A DNA stretch of 64,000 bases from Wenxinia marina DSM 24838 (GTDB lineage: Bacteria > Pseudomonadota > Alphaproteobacteria > Rhodobacterales > Rhodobacteraceae): positions 1 through 64,000 of the forward strand of contig NZ_KB902283.1 of assembly GCF_000379485.1 (NCBI RefSeq), given 5' to 3'. Positions 1 to 7,402 of this stretch are shown here, one piece after another. Every line of letters starts with the position of its first letter. Positions within the stretch are counted from its first letter, which is position 1. The notes below the pieces were generated by a model that had not been told where the DNA came from, searched no databases, and was given only the letters and a program-made list of their open reading frames with translations. The position numbers and the translations under genes are program-made.

Positions 1-103
1 GAAGGACCTTGGGCTCGGTGGCCAGACGGGCCGGTCCGGTCTGCGGATGATGCACGTCGATCCACCGCTTCGAGACGTCGACGCCGATGCACTCTTCTGT
101 CAT
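1..103 (-). CDS. IS110-family transposase, N-terminal fragment (cut by window edge)
   Basis: The reading frame runs leftwards off the window; only about 34 residues are visible. The start is ATG at 103-101, preceded by an AGGAG Shine-Dalgarno at the right distance. The protein begins MTEECIGVDVSKRWIDVHH, the typical IS110/IS1111 opening in which the Asp of GVDVSK (D9) is the first acidic residue of the DEDD, RuvC-like catalytic domain. The serine-containing Tnp20 domain would lie outside the window. IS110-group elements place a long non-coding leader upstream of the recombinase gene, and that leader seems to occupy the next 150-200 bases. Family assignment is good; which IS110 subgroup it is cannot be told from this fragment. 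Confidence 0.8.
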   Translation of the reverse strand, partial: MTEECIGVDVSKRWIDVHHPQTGPARLATEPKVL

Positions 104-177
104 GATCTTCTCCTGTCCCTGTCGGTGCGGGGTCTGGTCACGCAGCCCCAAGCAACTGTTCAGGTTGACGATCCAAA

Positions 178-242
178 GGCGGACGGCTCCCGCGCCGGCT
201 CGCGGGCTCCAAGCCCTGGGACCTCACGGGATGCCGTCCGCC
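178..242 (-). ncRNA. Candidate IS110 bridge RNA core (structured leader)
   Basis: Positions 178-187 (GGCGGACGGC) and 233-242 (GCCGTCCGCC) form a perfect 10-bp stem. It encloses a second perfect 6-bp hairpin, CCCGCG at 189-194 against CGCGGG at 201-206, and a single-stranded stretch of about 26 bases. This stem with an internal loop and apical hairpin sits in the leader of the transposase and would be transcribed with it. In IS110-group elements (IS621 is the studied case) that leader encodes the bridge RNA that pairs with target and donor DNA. The fold is seen; the function is inferred from position and family. Confidence 0.45.
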
Positions 243-296
243 ACCAGCACATTGACATGATTTCGTTAGACAGGGACCTCGCGCCATCCCCTCGGG

Positions 297-360
297 GCCC
301 CGGCTCGGGGGCCGGGGCGGGTCGCACCTAGCGTCACCCGTCCCGGCCCTGAGCCGGGAC
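297..360. repeat. Paired REP-like palindromes next to the IS110 end
   Basis: Two strong hairpins: GCCCCGGC (297-304) against GCCGGGGC (311-318), and GTCCCGGC (340-347) against GCCGGGAC (353-360). They belong to the same family as the units near 22.7, 28.5, 43.7 and 54.6 kb, but here the two halves are in back-to-back rather than face-to-face order. The second hairpin lies just beyond the 3' end of the minus-strand dehydrogenase gene and could act as its terminator. Confidence 0.6.
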
Positions 361-383
361 CTCTTGCGACACGAGTCCGCCCC

Positions 384-1367
384 TTACGCCACGATCACCA
401 GCTTGCCGATCTGACCGCCCGCCTCGTTGCGGCGGTGGGCCTCGCCGATCGTCTCGGGCGTGAGCCCCTGCAGCGTCCCGGTCCGGGTCGAGACGATCTC
501 CCCCGCCTCCATCAGCCGGGCGACGCGGTCCAGGATCGCGCCCTGCCGCTCCGGCTCGGCGTTGTGGAGCGAGCGGGCGAACATGTATTCGTAGGCGAAG
601 GCCGCGCTCTTGCGGAACAGCGGCAGCGTGTCCAGCGGCTCGGGCGCGCCGACGATGGAGACGATGGTGCCGTGCGGCCGGACCAGCCGCGCCATCTCGG
701 GCAGGTAGTGCGCGGTGGAATGGGCGCAGAAGATCGTCCCGAAGGCGCTATCGGCGAGGTCGCCCAGCGCGGCGTGATCCACCACCTCGGCCGCGCCGTG
801 GCGCAGGCACCAGTCGCGGCTCTCGTCCCGCGAGGCGGTCGCGGTCGCCGCGATCCCGGCCCGCCGCGCCAGCTGCAGCGCGACCGAGCCGACGCCGCCC
901 GCGCCGTTGATCATCAGCATGGGCGCCTGCCCCTGCCCTTCGGTCGCGTAGCCCATCCTCTCGAACATCGCCTCCCAGGCGGTGATCGAGGTGAGCGGCA
1001 TCGCCGCCGCGTCCTCGTCCGAGACGCCCTCGGGCGCCGTCGAGACGAGGCGGTAATCGACGAGGTGCAGCGCCCCGTTGGTGCCCGGCCGCGTGGCGTC
1101 GCCCGCGTACCAGACCCGGTCTCCGGGCGCGAAGCCGCTCACCCCCTCGCCCACCGCCCGCACCCGACCGACCGCGTCGTAGCCGAGGCGGATGCGCCCG
1201 GCGTCCTTCGGGTGCCGCTGCTTCTGCTTGAGGTCGACCGGGTTCACCGAGACGGCGGCGATCTCGACCAGCAGGTCGCCCGCCCCCGGATCGGGGACCG
1301 GGACGTCGACCGCGACGAGGCGATCCTCGACGGGATCGTACTCGACCGCCGGGAAGGTGCCGGCCAT
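384..1367 (-). CDS. Quinone oxidoreductase-like (zinc-type ADH family) dehydrogenase
   Basis: A 327-residue medium-chain reductase of the COG0604 type. The N-terminal GroES-like domain includes a VNPVDLKQKQ segment (41-50), and the nucleotide-binding fold has GAGGVG at 155-160 followed by a long helix. The cysteine/histidine pattern of structural or catalytic zinc in true alcohol dehydrogenases is absent, so NAD(P)H-dependent reduction of an enone or quinone is more likely than alcohol oxidation. The start ATG overlaps the stop of the upstream MetE-like gene by one base (TGATG), so the two are translationally coupled. It is the last gene of the minus-strand TRAP/catabolic cluster. The substrate is unknown; it may act on a product of the cluster. 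Confidence 0.85.
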   Translation of the reverse strand: MAGTFPAVEYDPVEDRLVAVDVPVPDPGAGDLLVEIAAVSVNPVDLKQKQRHPKDAGRIRLGYDAVGRVRAVGEGVSGFAPGDRVWYAGDATRPGTNGALHLVDYRLVSTAPEGVSDEDAAAMPLTSITAWEAMFERMGYATEGQGQAPMLMINGAGGVGSVALQLARRAGIAATATASRDESRDWCLRHGAAEVVDHAALGDLADSAFGTIFCAHSTAHYLPEMARLVRPHGTIVSIVGAPEPLDTLPLFRKSAAFAYEYMFARSLHNAEPERQGAILDRVARLMEAGEIVSTRTGTLQGLTPETIGEAHRRNEAGGQIGKLVIVA

Positions 1368-2398
1368 CAGGACGCCTCCGCCCGCACGATCGCCGCGCCG
1401 TCGGCCAGCGCCTTCATCTTGCCGAAGGCGACGTCGCGCGGCAGGTATTTCAGCCCGCAATCGGGCGCCGGCACGATCCGCGCGGCGTCCGCGTGCGGCA
1501 GCGCGCGGCGGATGCGGGCGGCCACTGTCTCGGCCGTCTCGACCTCGTGGGTCGACAGGTCCAGCACGCCGAGGATGATCTTCTTCTCCGGCAACGTCTC
1601 CAGGATCGAGCAGTCCAGGTTCGACTGCGCCGTCTCGATCGAGACGCAGTCGCAGGGTACCGCCGCGAGTTCGGGCAGGAACGAGTAGCCCTCGGGCCGC
1701 TCGTGGATGATCGCGGCGTAGCCGAAGCAGATATGCACCGCCGTCTCGCCCTCGACCCCCTCCAGCGCCCGCTGCAGGGCGGCGACGCCGTAGGCGCGGG
1801 CCGGGTCGGGGCGGGCCTGCATGTAGGGCTCGTCGATCTGCACGATGTCGGCCCCCGCGGCAAAGAGATCGCGGATCTCCTCGTTCACCGCGGCGGCGTA
1901 GTCCTGCGCCATCTCGCCGGGATCGTCGTACCAGTCGTTCTGCGCCTGCTGCGACATGGTGAAGGGGCCGGGCACGGTGATCTTGATGCGGCGGTCGGTG
2001 TTGGCGCGCAGGAACCGCACGTCGTCCGCCTCGACCGCGTGCATCCGCCGGATCCGGCCCGTGACCCGCGGCACCGGGTTGGGATGCCCCGAGCGGTCGA
2101 GCGCGGTGCCCGGATTGTCGAGGTCCACGCCCTCCAGCGCGGTGGCGAAGCGGTTGGAGTAGCTCTCGCGCCGCATCTCGCCGTCGGTGATGATGTCGAG
2201 GCCCGCCCTCTCCTGGTCGCGGATGGCGATCAGCGTGGCGTCGTTCTGCGCCTGCTCGAGGTACTCGGGATCGACGCGCCAAAGTTCGGTCGCGCGGACC
2301 CGCGGCGGGAATCGCCCGGCGAGCTTCTGGCGGTCGATCAGCCAGTCCGGCTGGGCGTAGGAGCCGACGAGGGACGTCGGGAACAGGTGTTGGGTCAT
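1367..2398 (-). CDS. MetE C-terminal-like, zinc-dependent methyltransferase (COG0620)
   Basis: 343 residues, the size of the stand-alone C-terminal barrel of cobalamin-independent methionine synthase. All four zinc positions appear present: H222 and C224 in VHICFGY, E255 in SIETAQ and C314 in PDCGLKYLP. The segment DIVQIDEPYMQ (185-195) matches the acidic substrate-binding strand. Such short MetE paralogues move a methyl or other group to or from a thiol, often in degradation pathways rather than methionine synthesis. The start ATG at 2398 gives the FPTSLVGSYAQPDW opening expected of the family. It lies between an MBL-fold hydrolase and a quinone-oxidoreductase-like gene, so a role in substrate breakdown is likelier than methionine synthesis. 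The actual methyl donor is unknown. Confidence 0.85.
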   Translation of the reverse strand: MTQHLFPTSLVGSYAQPDWLIDRQKLAGRFPPRVRATELWRVDPEYLEQAQNDATLIAIRDQERAGLDIITDGEMRRESYSNRFATALEGVDLDNPGTALDRSGHPNPVPRVTGRIRRMHAVEADDVRFLRANTDRRIKITVPGPFTMSQQAQNDWYDDPGEMAQDYAAAVNEEIRDLFAAGADIVQIDEPYMQARPDPARAYGVAALQRALEGVEGETAVHICFGYAAIIHERPEGYSFLPELAAVPCDCVSIETAQSNLDCSILETLPEKKIILGVLDLSTHEVETAETVAARIRRALPHADAARIVPAPDCGLKYLPRDVAFGKMKALADGAAIVRAEAS

Positions 2399-2450
2399 CG
2401 TGTCCTCTCTCCGCCCCGCCGGTCGCAGGGCCGTTTTCGTCGGGCCGGCG

Positions 2451-3278
2451 TCAGGCCCGCTCCAGCCCGTAGCCCTGGCCCTCGCGCACCACCCGGCCGA
2501 TCGCCGGGCGCAGCAGGTGCCCGCCGGTGACGAGTGCGCCGTCCGCGGCGAGCTGGTCGAGCAGGCGCTTGCGGGTCGCCCGCGCGGTGTCGGCGTCGAT
2601 ATCGAAGGCGACGGCGATCTCGGGGTCCTGAAGCTGCAGGTGCGGCGCGTGGACGATGTCGCCCACGTGGACCAGCTCGCCTCCGCCCGACGAGACGCGG
2701 TAGCCCGAGTGCCCCGGCGTGTGCCCCGGCAGCGGCAGCGCGGTGACGCCGGGCGCGATCTCGGCCTCGCCCTCAATTACCCGCAAGCGGTCGCCGTAGG
2801 CCGCCAGCACCGCCTGCGCCAGCTGCTGCCATTGCTGCAGCGTCTCGGGCGCGTTCGGGATGCCGTTCGACCAGAAGGCGCGGTCGCCTTCGGTCACCAC
2901 CAGCTCGGCATTCGGGAAGACCGGCCTGCCTTCGGCCGTGATGGTGCCGGCGATGTGGTCAGGATGCAGGTGCGTGAAAAAGATCGTGTCGACCTCCTCG
3001 GGCGTGACGCCCACCTCGGCCAGACCGTCGTGCAGGTGCCCGCAGGCCGGCCCGAACAGGTCGCGCGGGCCGGCGTCGATCAGCACCGTCCGCCCGCCCG
3101 TCCGGGCAAGCACGGCGTTGAAGTTGGTGCGCACGGCCGTCTCGCCGTGCGCCTTCAGGAGCGCGTCGACATGCGCCGGATCGGTCGAGGGGAACAGCTC
3201 GGCTCCGAACTCGCTGGCGCCGTCGGTCAGGACCGACAGCTCGATGTCTCCGACCCTGTGGGTGATCGCGTGATCCAT
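2451..3278 (-). CDS. MBL-fold metallo-hydrolase
   Basis: 275 residues with a complete metallo-beta-lactamase signature: THLHPDH at 102-108 gives H103, H105, D107 and H108, then LPGHTPGHSGY supplies the next metal histidine and HVGDIVH the bridging aspartate. No signal peptide, so it is cytoplasmic. The family includes lactonases, thioesterases and glyoxalase II-like enzymes; the sequence resembles the broad N-acyl homoserine lactonase/quorum-quenching-like branch but that substrate is not implied. It lies 10 bases upstream of the amidohydrolase on the same strand, so both are probably co-transcribed and may act in succession on a cyclic or ester intermediate. Confidence 0.85.
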   Translation of the reverse strand: MDHAITHRVGDIELSVLTDGASEFGAELFPSTDPAHVDALLKAHGETAVRTNFNAVLARTGGRTVLIDAGPRDLFGPACGHLHDGLAEVGVTPEEVDTIFFTHLHPDHIAGTITAEGRPVFPNAELVVTEGDRAFWSNGIPNAPETLQQWQQLAQAVLAAYGDRLRVIEGEAEIAPGVTALPLPGHTPGHSGYRVSSGGGELVHVGDIVHAPHLQLQDPEIAVAFDIDADTARATRKRLLDQLAADGALVTGGHLLRPAIGRVVREGQGYGLERA

Positions 3279-3288
3279 GCGTCCTCCT

Positions 3289-4305
3289 TCAGAGCTTGAG
3301 GCCGGTCAGCGCGGCGATGTTGCCGTGGTAGATCTTCGCCCGCAGCTCTTCCGAGATGTCGAGCGCGTCGACGATCTCGATCGTCTCGCGGATGTACATC
3401 GGCCCGCCCTCGGGATCGAACGGCGCGTCCGAGGCGAAGACGACGCGGTCCTCGCCGAAGAACTCGATCGCGTGCTCGATCGCCTTGCGCGACCCGAAGG
3501 ACGCGGTGTCGGCGTAGAACTCCTTGAAGTATTCCAGGTGCGGCCGCTTCAGCGAGGTCCGCGCGACCGACAGGTCCCGGTCGGACGTGCGCTTGCCCAT
3601 CTGGTCCCAGCCGGGGCCGACGCGCCCTTCGAAGAACGGCACCATGCCGCCGGCGTGGTGGGTGATGACCGTCAGCCCGGGATACTTGTCGAACATCTTC
3701 GAAAAGACGAGGCGCGCCATCGCGGCCGAGGTCTCGTAGGGCCAGCCGAAAGTCCACCAGATCTCGTATTCCGAGCGGCTCTCGGACTGGTAGTCAGCGA
3801 AGTTCTCGGCCCGCGCGGGGTGCAGCCACAGCGGCTTGCCGGCGCTGGCCATGTATTCGTAGAGCGGCTCGAACTCGGCCAGGTCCATCGGCCGGCCCTC
3901 GACGTTGGTGAAGATCTGCATCCCCAGCGCGCCCAGATCCTCCACCGCGTGCCGGCATTCCTCGACCATGCGGTCCGGCGCGGTCACCGGCACGGTGCCG
4001 ATGAAGCCCGGGAAGCGGTCCGGATGCTCCTGGCACAGCTTCGCCATCTCCTCGGACCCGATGCGGCCCAGCTTCACCGCGACGTCGGGGGCGCCGAACT
4101 TCTCGAGCGGCGGCGAGGCGAGCGAGAGGATCTGCTGGTACTCGGGGCCGAACATGTCCATCACCTCGAACCGGCGGTCGAGGTTCGTCATCATCGGCAC
4201 GTCCCCGGACCGCTTGGTGATCGCGGTCATCGTCCCGATCTCGGCGATCAGCGCCTCGAAGAACTTCTCGGGCCAGATGTGGTTGAACGCGTCGATCTTC
4301 TTCAT
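3289..4305 (-). CDS. Amidohydrolase family protein, ACMSD/decarboxylase-like (COG2159)
   Basis: 338-residue TIM-barrel protein related to 2-amino-3-carboxymuconate semialdehyde decarboxylase and gamma-resorcylate decarboxylase. Conserved elements include TVITHHAGG with metal/substrate histidines and FASDAPFDPEGG with the metal aspartate near the C terminus. The usual first metal motif HxH is DAFNH (5-9) here: the first histidine is phenylalanine. Members of this family either decarboxylate or hydrolyse (hydroxy)aromatic or vinylogous acids. The start ATG at 4305 follows the TRAP permease stop by two bases. Context (TAXI-TRAP uptake, VOC protein) suggests catabolism of an imported carboxylate. 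The exact reaction is not predictable. Confidence 0.8.
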   Translation of the reverse strand: MKKIDAFNHIWPEKFFEALIAEIGTMTAITKRSGDVPMMTNLDRRFEVMDMFGPEYQQILSLASPPLEKFGAPDVAVKLGRIGSEEMAKLCQEHPDRFPGFIGTVPVTAPDRMVEECRHAVEDLGALGMQIFTNVEGRPMDLAEFEPLYEYMASAGKPLWLHPARAENFADYQSESRSEYEIWWTFGWPYETSAAMARLVFSKMFDKYPGLTVITHHAGGMVPFFEGRVGPGWDQMGKRTSDRDLSVARTSLKRPHLEYFKEFYADTASFGSRKAIEHAIEFFGEDRVVFASDAPFDPEGGPMYIRETIEIVDALDISEELRAKIYHGNIAALTGLKL

Positions 4306-4307
4306 CT

Positions 4308-6254
4308 TCAGGAACTCCGTGACGTGAGGGATGGGCTCGCCCCCCGCGCCGACCGCCAGATGGCGGCGAGGAGCAGGACTCCGGCGAGGATGGCGAGGAC
4401 GTTGGGAAGCTGGCTGATCCCCGGAAAGCGGTGGATCGGCAACAGCGCGACGAGGCCGAGCGCGGCGAGGGCCAGCCGCTCCGCCGCGCCGAGGTGGCGG
4501 AACATCCAGCCGTAGATCGCGGCGGTGGCGAAGACCACGCCCGCAACGGCGGGGATCACGCTCCACGCCGTCGCGGCCCAGCCGGTCCGCATGACGAGCC
4601 CCGGCTCGAACACGATCATGAACGGGATGAGATAGGCGACCCAGCCCATCTTGACCGCCTGGAACCCGGTCTCCATCGGGTTCGCCCGCGCCATCGACGC
4701 GGCGGTGAAGCTGGCCAGTGCCACCGGCGGCGTGATCATCGACAGCATGCCGAAATACAGCAGGAACATGTGGCTGGCGACCGGGTCGAGCCCCGCCTGG
4801 ATCAGCGCCGGGCCGATCAGGCTGGCGAGCAGGACGTAGACGCCGACGGTCGGCATGCCCATTCCCAGCACGATGGATACGAGCGCCGCGATCAGCAGCA
4901 GGACGAACACGCTGCCTTCGGCCAGCTTCACCAGGGACAGCGTCAGCGAGAAGGACAGCCCGGTGATGTTGAGGACGCCGATCACGATGCCGGCCACGGC
5001 CGAGATAGCGATGATCTCGACCACCGCGACGCCGGTCCCGGGCAGCACGGCGAGGATGTCGCGCACCCTCGCCCGCTCGCCCCGGTAGGGGACGAAGAGG
5101 GCCAGCACCGCCAGCGAGGCGGCCGCGGCCAGCGCCGCCAGTTCGGGCCGCCAGTTCAGCCAGAACAGCGTCCAGATCAGGATCACGAACGGCAGGACGA
5201 AGTGCCAGCCGTCGCGCAGCACCTCTCCCGCCCGCGGCACCTCGACGTCCGCCGGGATCGACAGGTCGTTCGCGCTGGCGTGGACGTGCACGTAGAGGAT
5301 GATCGAGCCGTAGTAGAGCAGCGTCGGGATCACCGCGGCGAGGACGACCGTCGCGTAGGAGATCTGCAGGAACTCGGCCATCAGAAAGGCCGCGGCGCCC
5401 ATGATCGGCGGCGCCAGCTGGCCGCCGGTGGAGGCGAGCGCCTCGACCGCGGCGGCGACCTTGGGCTTGTAGCCGGCCTTCTTCATCATCGGGATCGTGA
5501 CCACGCCCGAGGCGACGACGTTCGCCACCGCGCTGCCAGACACGCTGCCGAACAGGAACGACGAGACGACCGCGATCTTCGCCGCCCCGCCCTTCGCCCG
5601 GCCGACGAGGGCGAGCGAGAGGTCGTTGAAGAACGCGCTGCCGCCCGACTTCTCGAGGACCTGACCCATCAGGATGAAGGCGTAGACGACCGTCGCGGCC
5701 ACCATCAGTGGCAGGCCGATCATGCCGTTGGTGTCGGCGGCGACGTAGATGAACAGGCGGTCGGGCAGGATCTGCCGGCTCATCCCGAACGGCAGCAGGT
5801 GGCCGACCAGGCCGTAGATCAGGAAACCGACGACGACGAGCGTCAGGCCCCACCCCGTGGCCCGGCGCACCGCCTCGGTCGCCAGAAGCGTGAGGACGAC
5901 CGAGATGATCGTCCCGTCGAGCGGCCGGTAGACCAGCTCGTTCACCAGCACCGGGTAGCGGACCGCGATGTACATCGCGGCGCCGAACCCCAGCGCGGCG
6001 AGGAGCGCGTCGATCGCCCGCCACGGCCCCGGGAAGCGCGGCGATTTCAGGAACGCGATGCCCAGCGTCAGCGCGAGGATCAGCGCGAGATACTGCTCGG
6101 TATAGAGCTGCAGCCCGATCCGCCGCGGCACGTCGAGAGCGAAGGCGATCGCGGCGAGCGACATCAGGCCGGCAAGCAGCGTCGCGCCGCGCCCGTAGGC
6201 GCGGTCGATGGCGGAGGGCATACGCTCCGCGTCGGGGACGGTCGGATCGCTCAT
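4308..6254 (-). CDS. TRAP transporter permease, fused 4TM/12TM subunit (TAXI type)
   Basis: 648 residues, almost wholly hydrophobic. The N-terminal third resembles the small DctQ-like subunit and the rest the large DctM-like subunit, as in the 4TM/12TM fusion proteins that partner TAXI-family binding proteins. Typical DctM features are the GSVSGSAVANVVASG segment (from DNA near 5535) and repeated PPIMGAAAF and GMGMPTVGVYVLLA motifs lining the substrate path. It sits in the inner membrane and imports a carboxylate with sodium or proton co-transport. The gene follows the TAXI binding-protein gene by 58 bases and is followed at two bases by the amidohydrolase, so uptake and first catabolic step are probably co-expressed. 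Confidence 0.93.
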   Translation of the reverse strand: MSDPTVPDAERMPSAIDRAYGRGATLLAGLMSLAAIAFALDVPRRIGLQLYTEQYLALILALTLGIAFLKSPRFPGPWRAIDALLAALGFGAAMYIAVRYPVLVNELVYRPLDGTIISVVLTLLATEAVRRATGWGLTLVVVGFLIYGLVGHLLPFGMSRQILPDRLFIYVAADTNGMIGLPLMVAATVVYAFILMGQVLEKSGGSAFFNDLSLALVGRAKGGAAKIAVVSSFLFGSVSGSAVANVVASGVVTIPMMKKAGYKPKVAAAVEALASTGGQLAPPIMGAAAFLMAEFLQISYATVVLAAVIPTLLYYGSIILYVHVHASANDLSIPADVEVPRAGEVLRDGWHFVLPFVILIWTLFWLNWRPELAALAAAASLAVLALFVPYRGERARVRDILAVLPGTGVAVVEIIAISAVAGIVIGVLNITGLSFSLTLSLVKLAEGSVFVLLLIAALVSIVLGMGMPTVGVYVLLASLIGPALIQAGLDPVASHMFLLYFGMLSMITPPVALASFTAASMARANPMETGFQAVKMGWVAYLIPFMIVFEPGLVMRTGWAATAWSVIPAVAGVVFATAAIYGWMFRHLGAAERLALAALGLVALLPIHRFPGISQLPNVLAILAGVLLLAAIWRSARGASPSLTSRSS

Positions 6255-6312
6255 GGACGTGGCTCCGCCGGGCCGCGGTCCCCTCGGGGACGGCGCGGCC
6301 CGGCGGCCCTGA

Positions 6313-7263
6313 TCATTCGGCCTGGCCCAGCTCCTGATAGGCGGCCATCGCGCCGTCGTGGTAGGGCACGCCGATGTCGGAATAAAGCGCGTCCGGGTCC
6401 ATCTCGGAGAAGTTGCCGAACGACGCGGCCAGCGCCTCCTGGTTCTGCTGCAGGGCCATCACGGCCTCCTGCACCACCTCGTCCGGAACGTGCGCGCCGG
6501 CGACGAGGACGTAGTCGTAGAACATCGCCGGCATCGCCTCGTCCACGCCGGTCAGGTTCTCGGCCGGCTCGACGGTGCCGATATAGGCCTGGGGCACGAT
6601 CTCCTGCATCCGCGCCTCGGCCTCGGGATCGTCCGAGAGCGGCAGGAAGCGCAGGCCGCCGACCGCGGCGTCGGTCTCGGTCACCTTGCCCGAGCCCATC
6701 GCGAACATCGCCGCCTCGACGCTGCCCGCGGCGAAGTCGTCCGCGCCGCGCACCACGTTCGGCACCAGCACCTGCTCGATGTCGTCGCCGGTCAGGCCGC
6801 CGGTGGCGAGGTAGGCGTCCATCACCCGGTTCAGCGTGACCTGCGCGGTGAAGCCGTAGGTGGCGCTGTGCCCGGCGAGGTCCTCGACACTCATGATGTC
6901 GCTGTCGTCGCGGACGAACACGCCGACCCGGAACGGGAAGAGGCGCGCGACCATGCGCACGTTCTCCAGCGGGCGGCCCTCGAAGGCGACCTGCCCCTCA
7001 TGCGCCTCGGCGATCTCGATCGCGTTGGCGATGCCGAAGTCGAGCTCGCCCGAATCGACCAGCGGCAGGAACGCGCTGGTGCCGGTGGCAGGCTGCACCA
7101 CGGCGTCGATGCCGGCATCGGCCAGCACGCTGGCGATCGCGGCGCCCATCGAATAGCCCGACGTGCCCTGCCCCATCGTGCCGATGCCCAGCGTCTGCGC
7201 GGCGGCCGGCAGGGTGCCGACGGCGGCGAGGCCGGCGGCGAGAATGGTTGCCTTCATGGTCAT
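6313..7263 (-). CDS. TAXI-family TRAP transporter solute-binding protein
   Basis: 316 residues with a signal peptide (MKATILAAGLAAVGTLPAAA region, cleaved after about residue 22), so periplasmic. The sequence after it, QTLGIGTMGQGTSGYSMGAA, is the canonical TAXI opening that forms the ligand pocket. Two in-frame ATGs lie at 7263 and 7257; the upstream one is the better distance from the GGGAGG Shine-Dalgarno. Delivers substrate to the fused TRAP permease just downstream. Known TAXI ligands are mainly glutamate and other small carboxylates; the ligand here is unknown. Confidence 0.93.
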   Translation of the reverse strand: MTMKATILAAGLAAVGTLPAAAQTLGIGTMGQGTSGYSMGAAIASVLADAGIDAVVQPATGTSAFLPLVDSGELDFGIANAIEIAEAHEGQVAFEGRPLENVRMVARLFPFRVGVFVRDDSDIMSVEDLAGHSATYGFTAQVTLNRVMDAYLATGGLTGDDIEQVLVPNVVRGADDFAAGSVEAAMFAMGSGKVTETDAAVGGLRFLPLSDDPEAEARMQEIVPQAYIGTVEPAENLTGVDEAMPAMFYDYVLVAGAHVPDEVVQEAVMALQQNQEALAASFGNFSEMDPDALYSDIGVPYHDGAMAAYQELGQAE

Positions 7264-7340
7264 CGTGATGGTCCTCCCTGACCCTGGCGGATCGACTGCC
7301 CCCGCGGCTCTCCCGGCCGCATGGGCGTCACGCCATTCAA

Positions 7341-7370
7341 TATTGTGTGCCGTCGATTGACGATGTCGAA
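7341..7370 (-). promoter_or_regulatory. Possible sigma-70-like promoter of the TAXI-TRAP operon
   Basis: On the minus strand TTCGAC (7370-7365), an 18-base spacer, then ACAATA (7346-7341). It overlaps the palindrome CAATATTG (7338-7345). This is the most AT-rich spot between the VOC gene and the TAXI gene. Consensus match is only fair. Confidence 0.3.
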
Positions 7371-7402
7371 CCTTACGGACGCCGGCGGCGATGGCAACCC
7401 TC

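Larger units (their letters stand above)
1..270 (-). mobile_element. Left end of an IS110-family insertion sequence (inner boundary approximate)
   Basis: Contains the transposase start and its non-coding leader. IS110 elements have no clear terminal inverted repeats, so the outer end cannot be read directly. I place it near 255-275 because the sequence from about 280 rightwards looks like the chromosomal REP-like palindromes found elsewhere in this window. The exact end could be off by tens of bases. Confidence 0.5.

Noticed and set aside
384-2282. A long minus-strand frame fused upstream of the dehydrogenase
   Set aside because: The added part is Arg/Ala/Gly-rich and lies in another frame over the MetE-like gene; the real start is ATG 1367.
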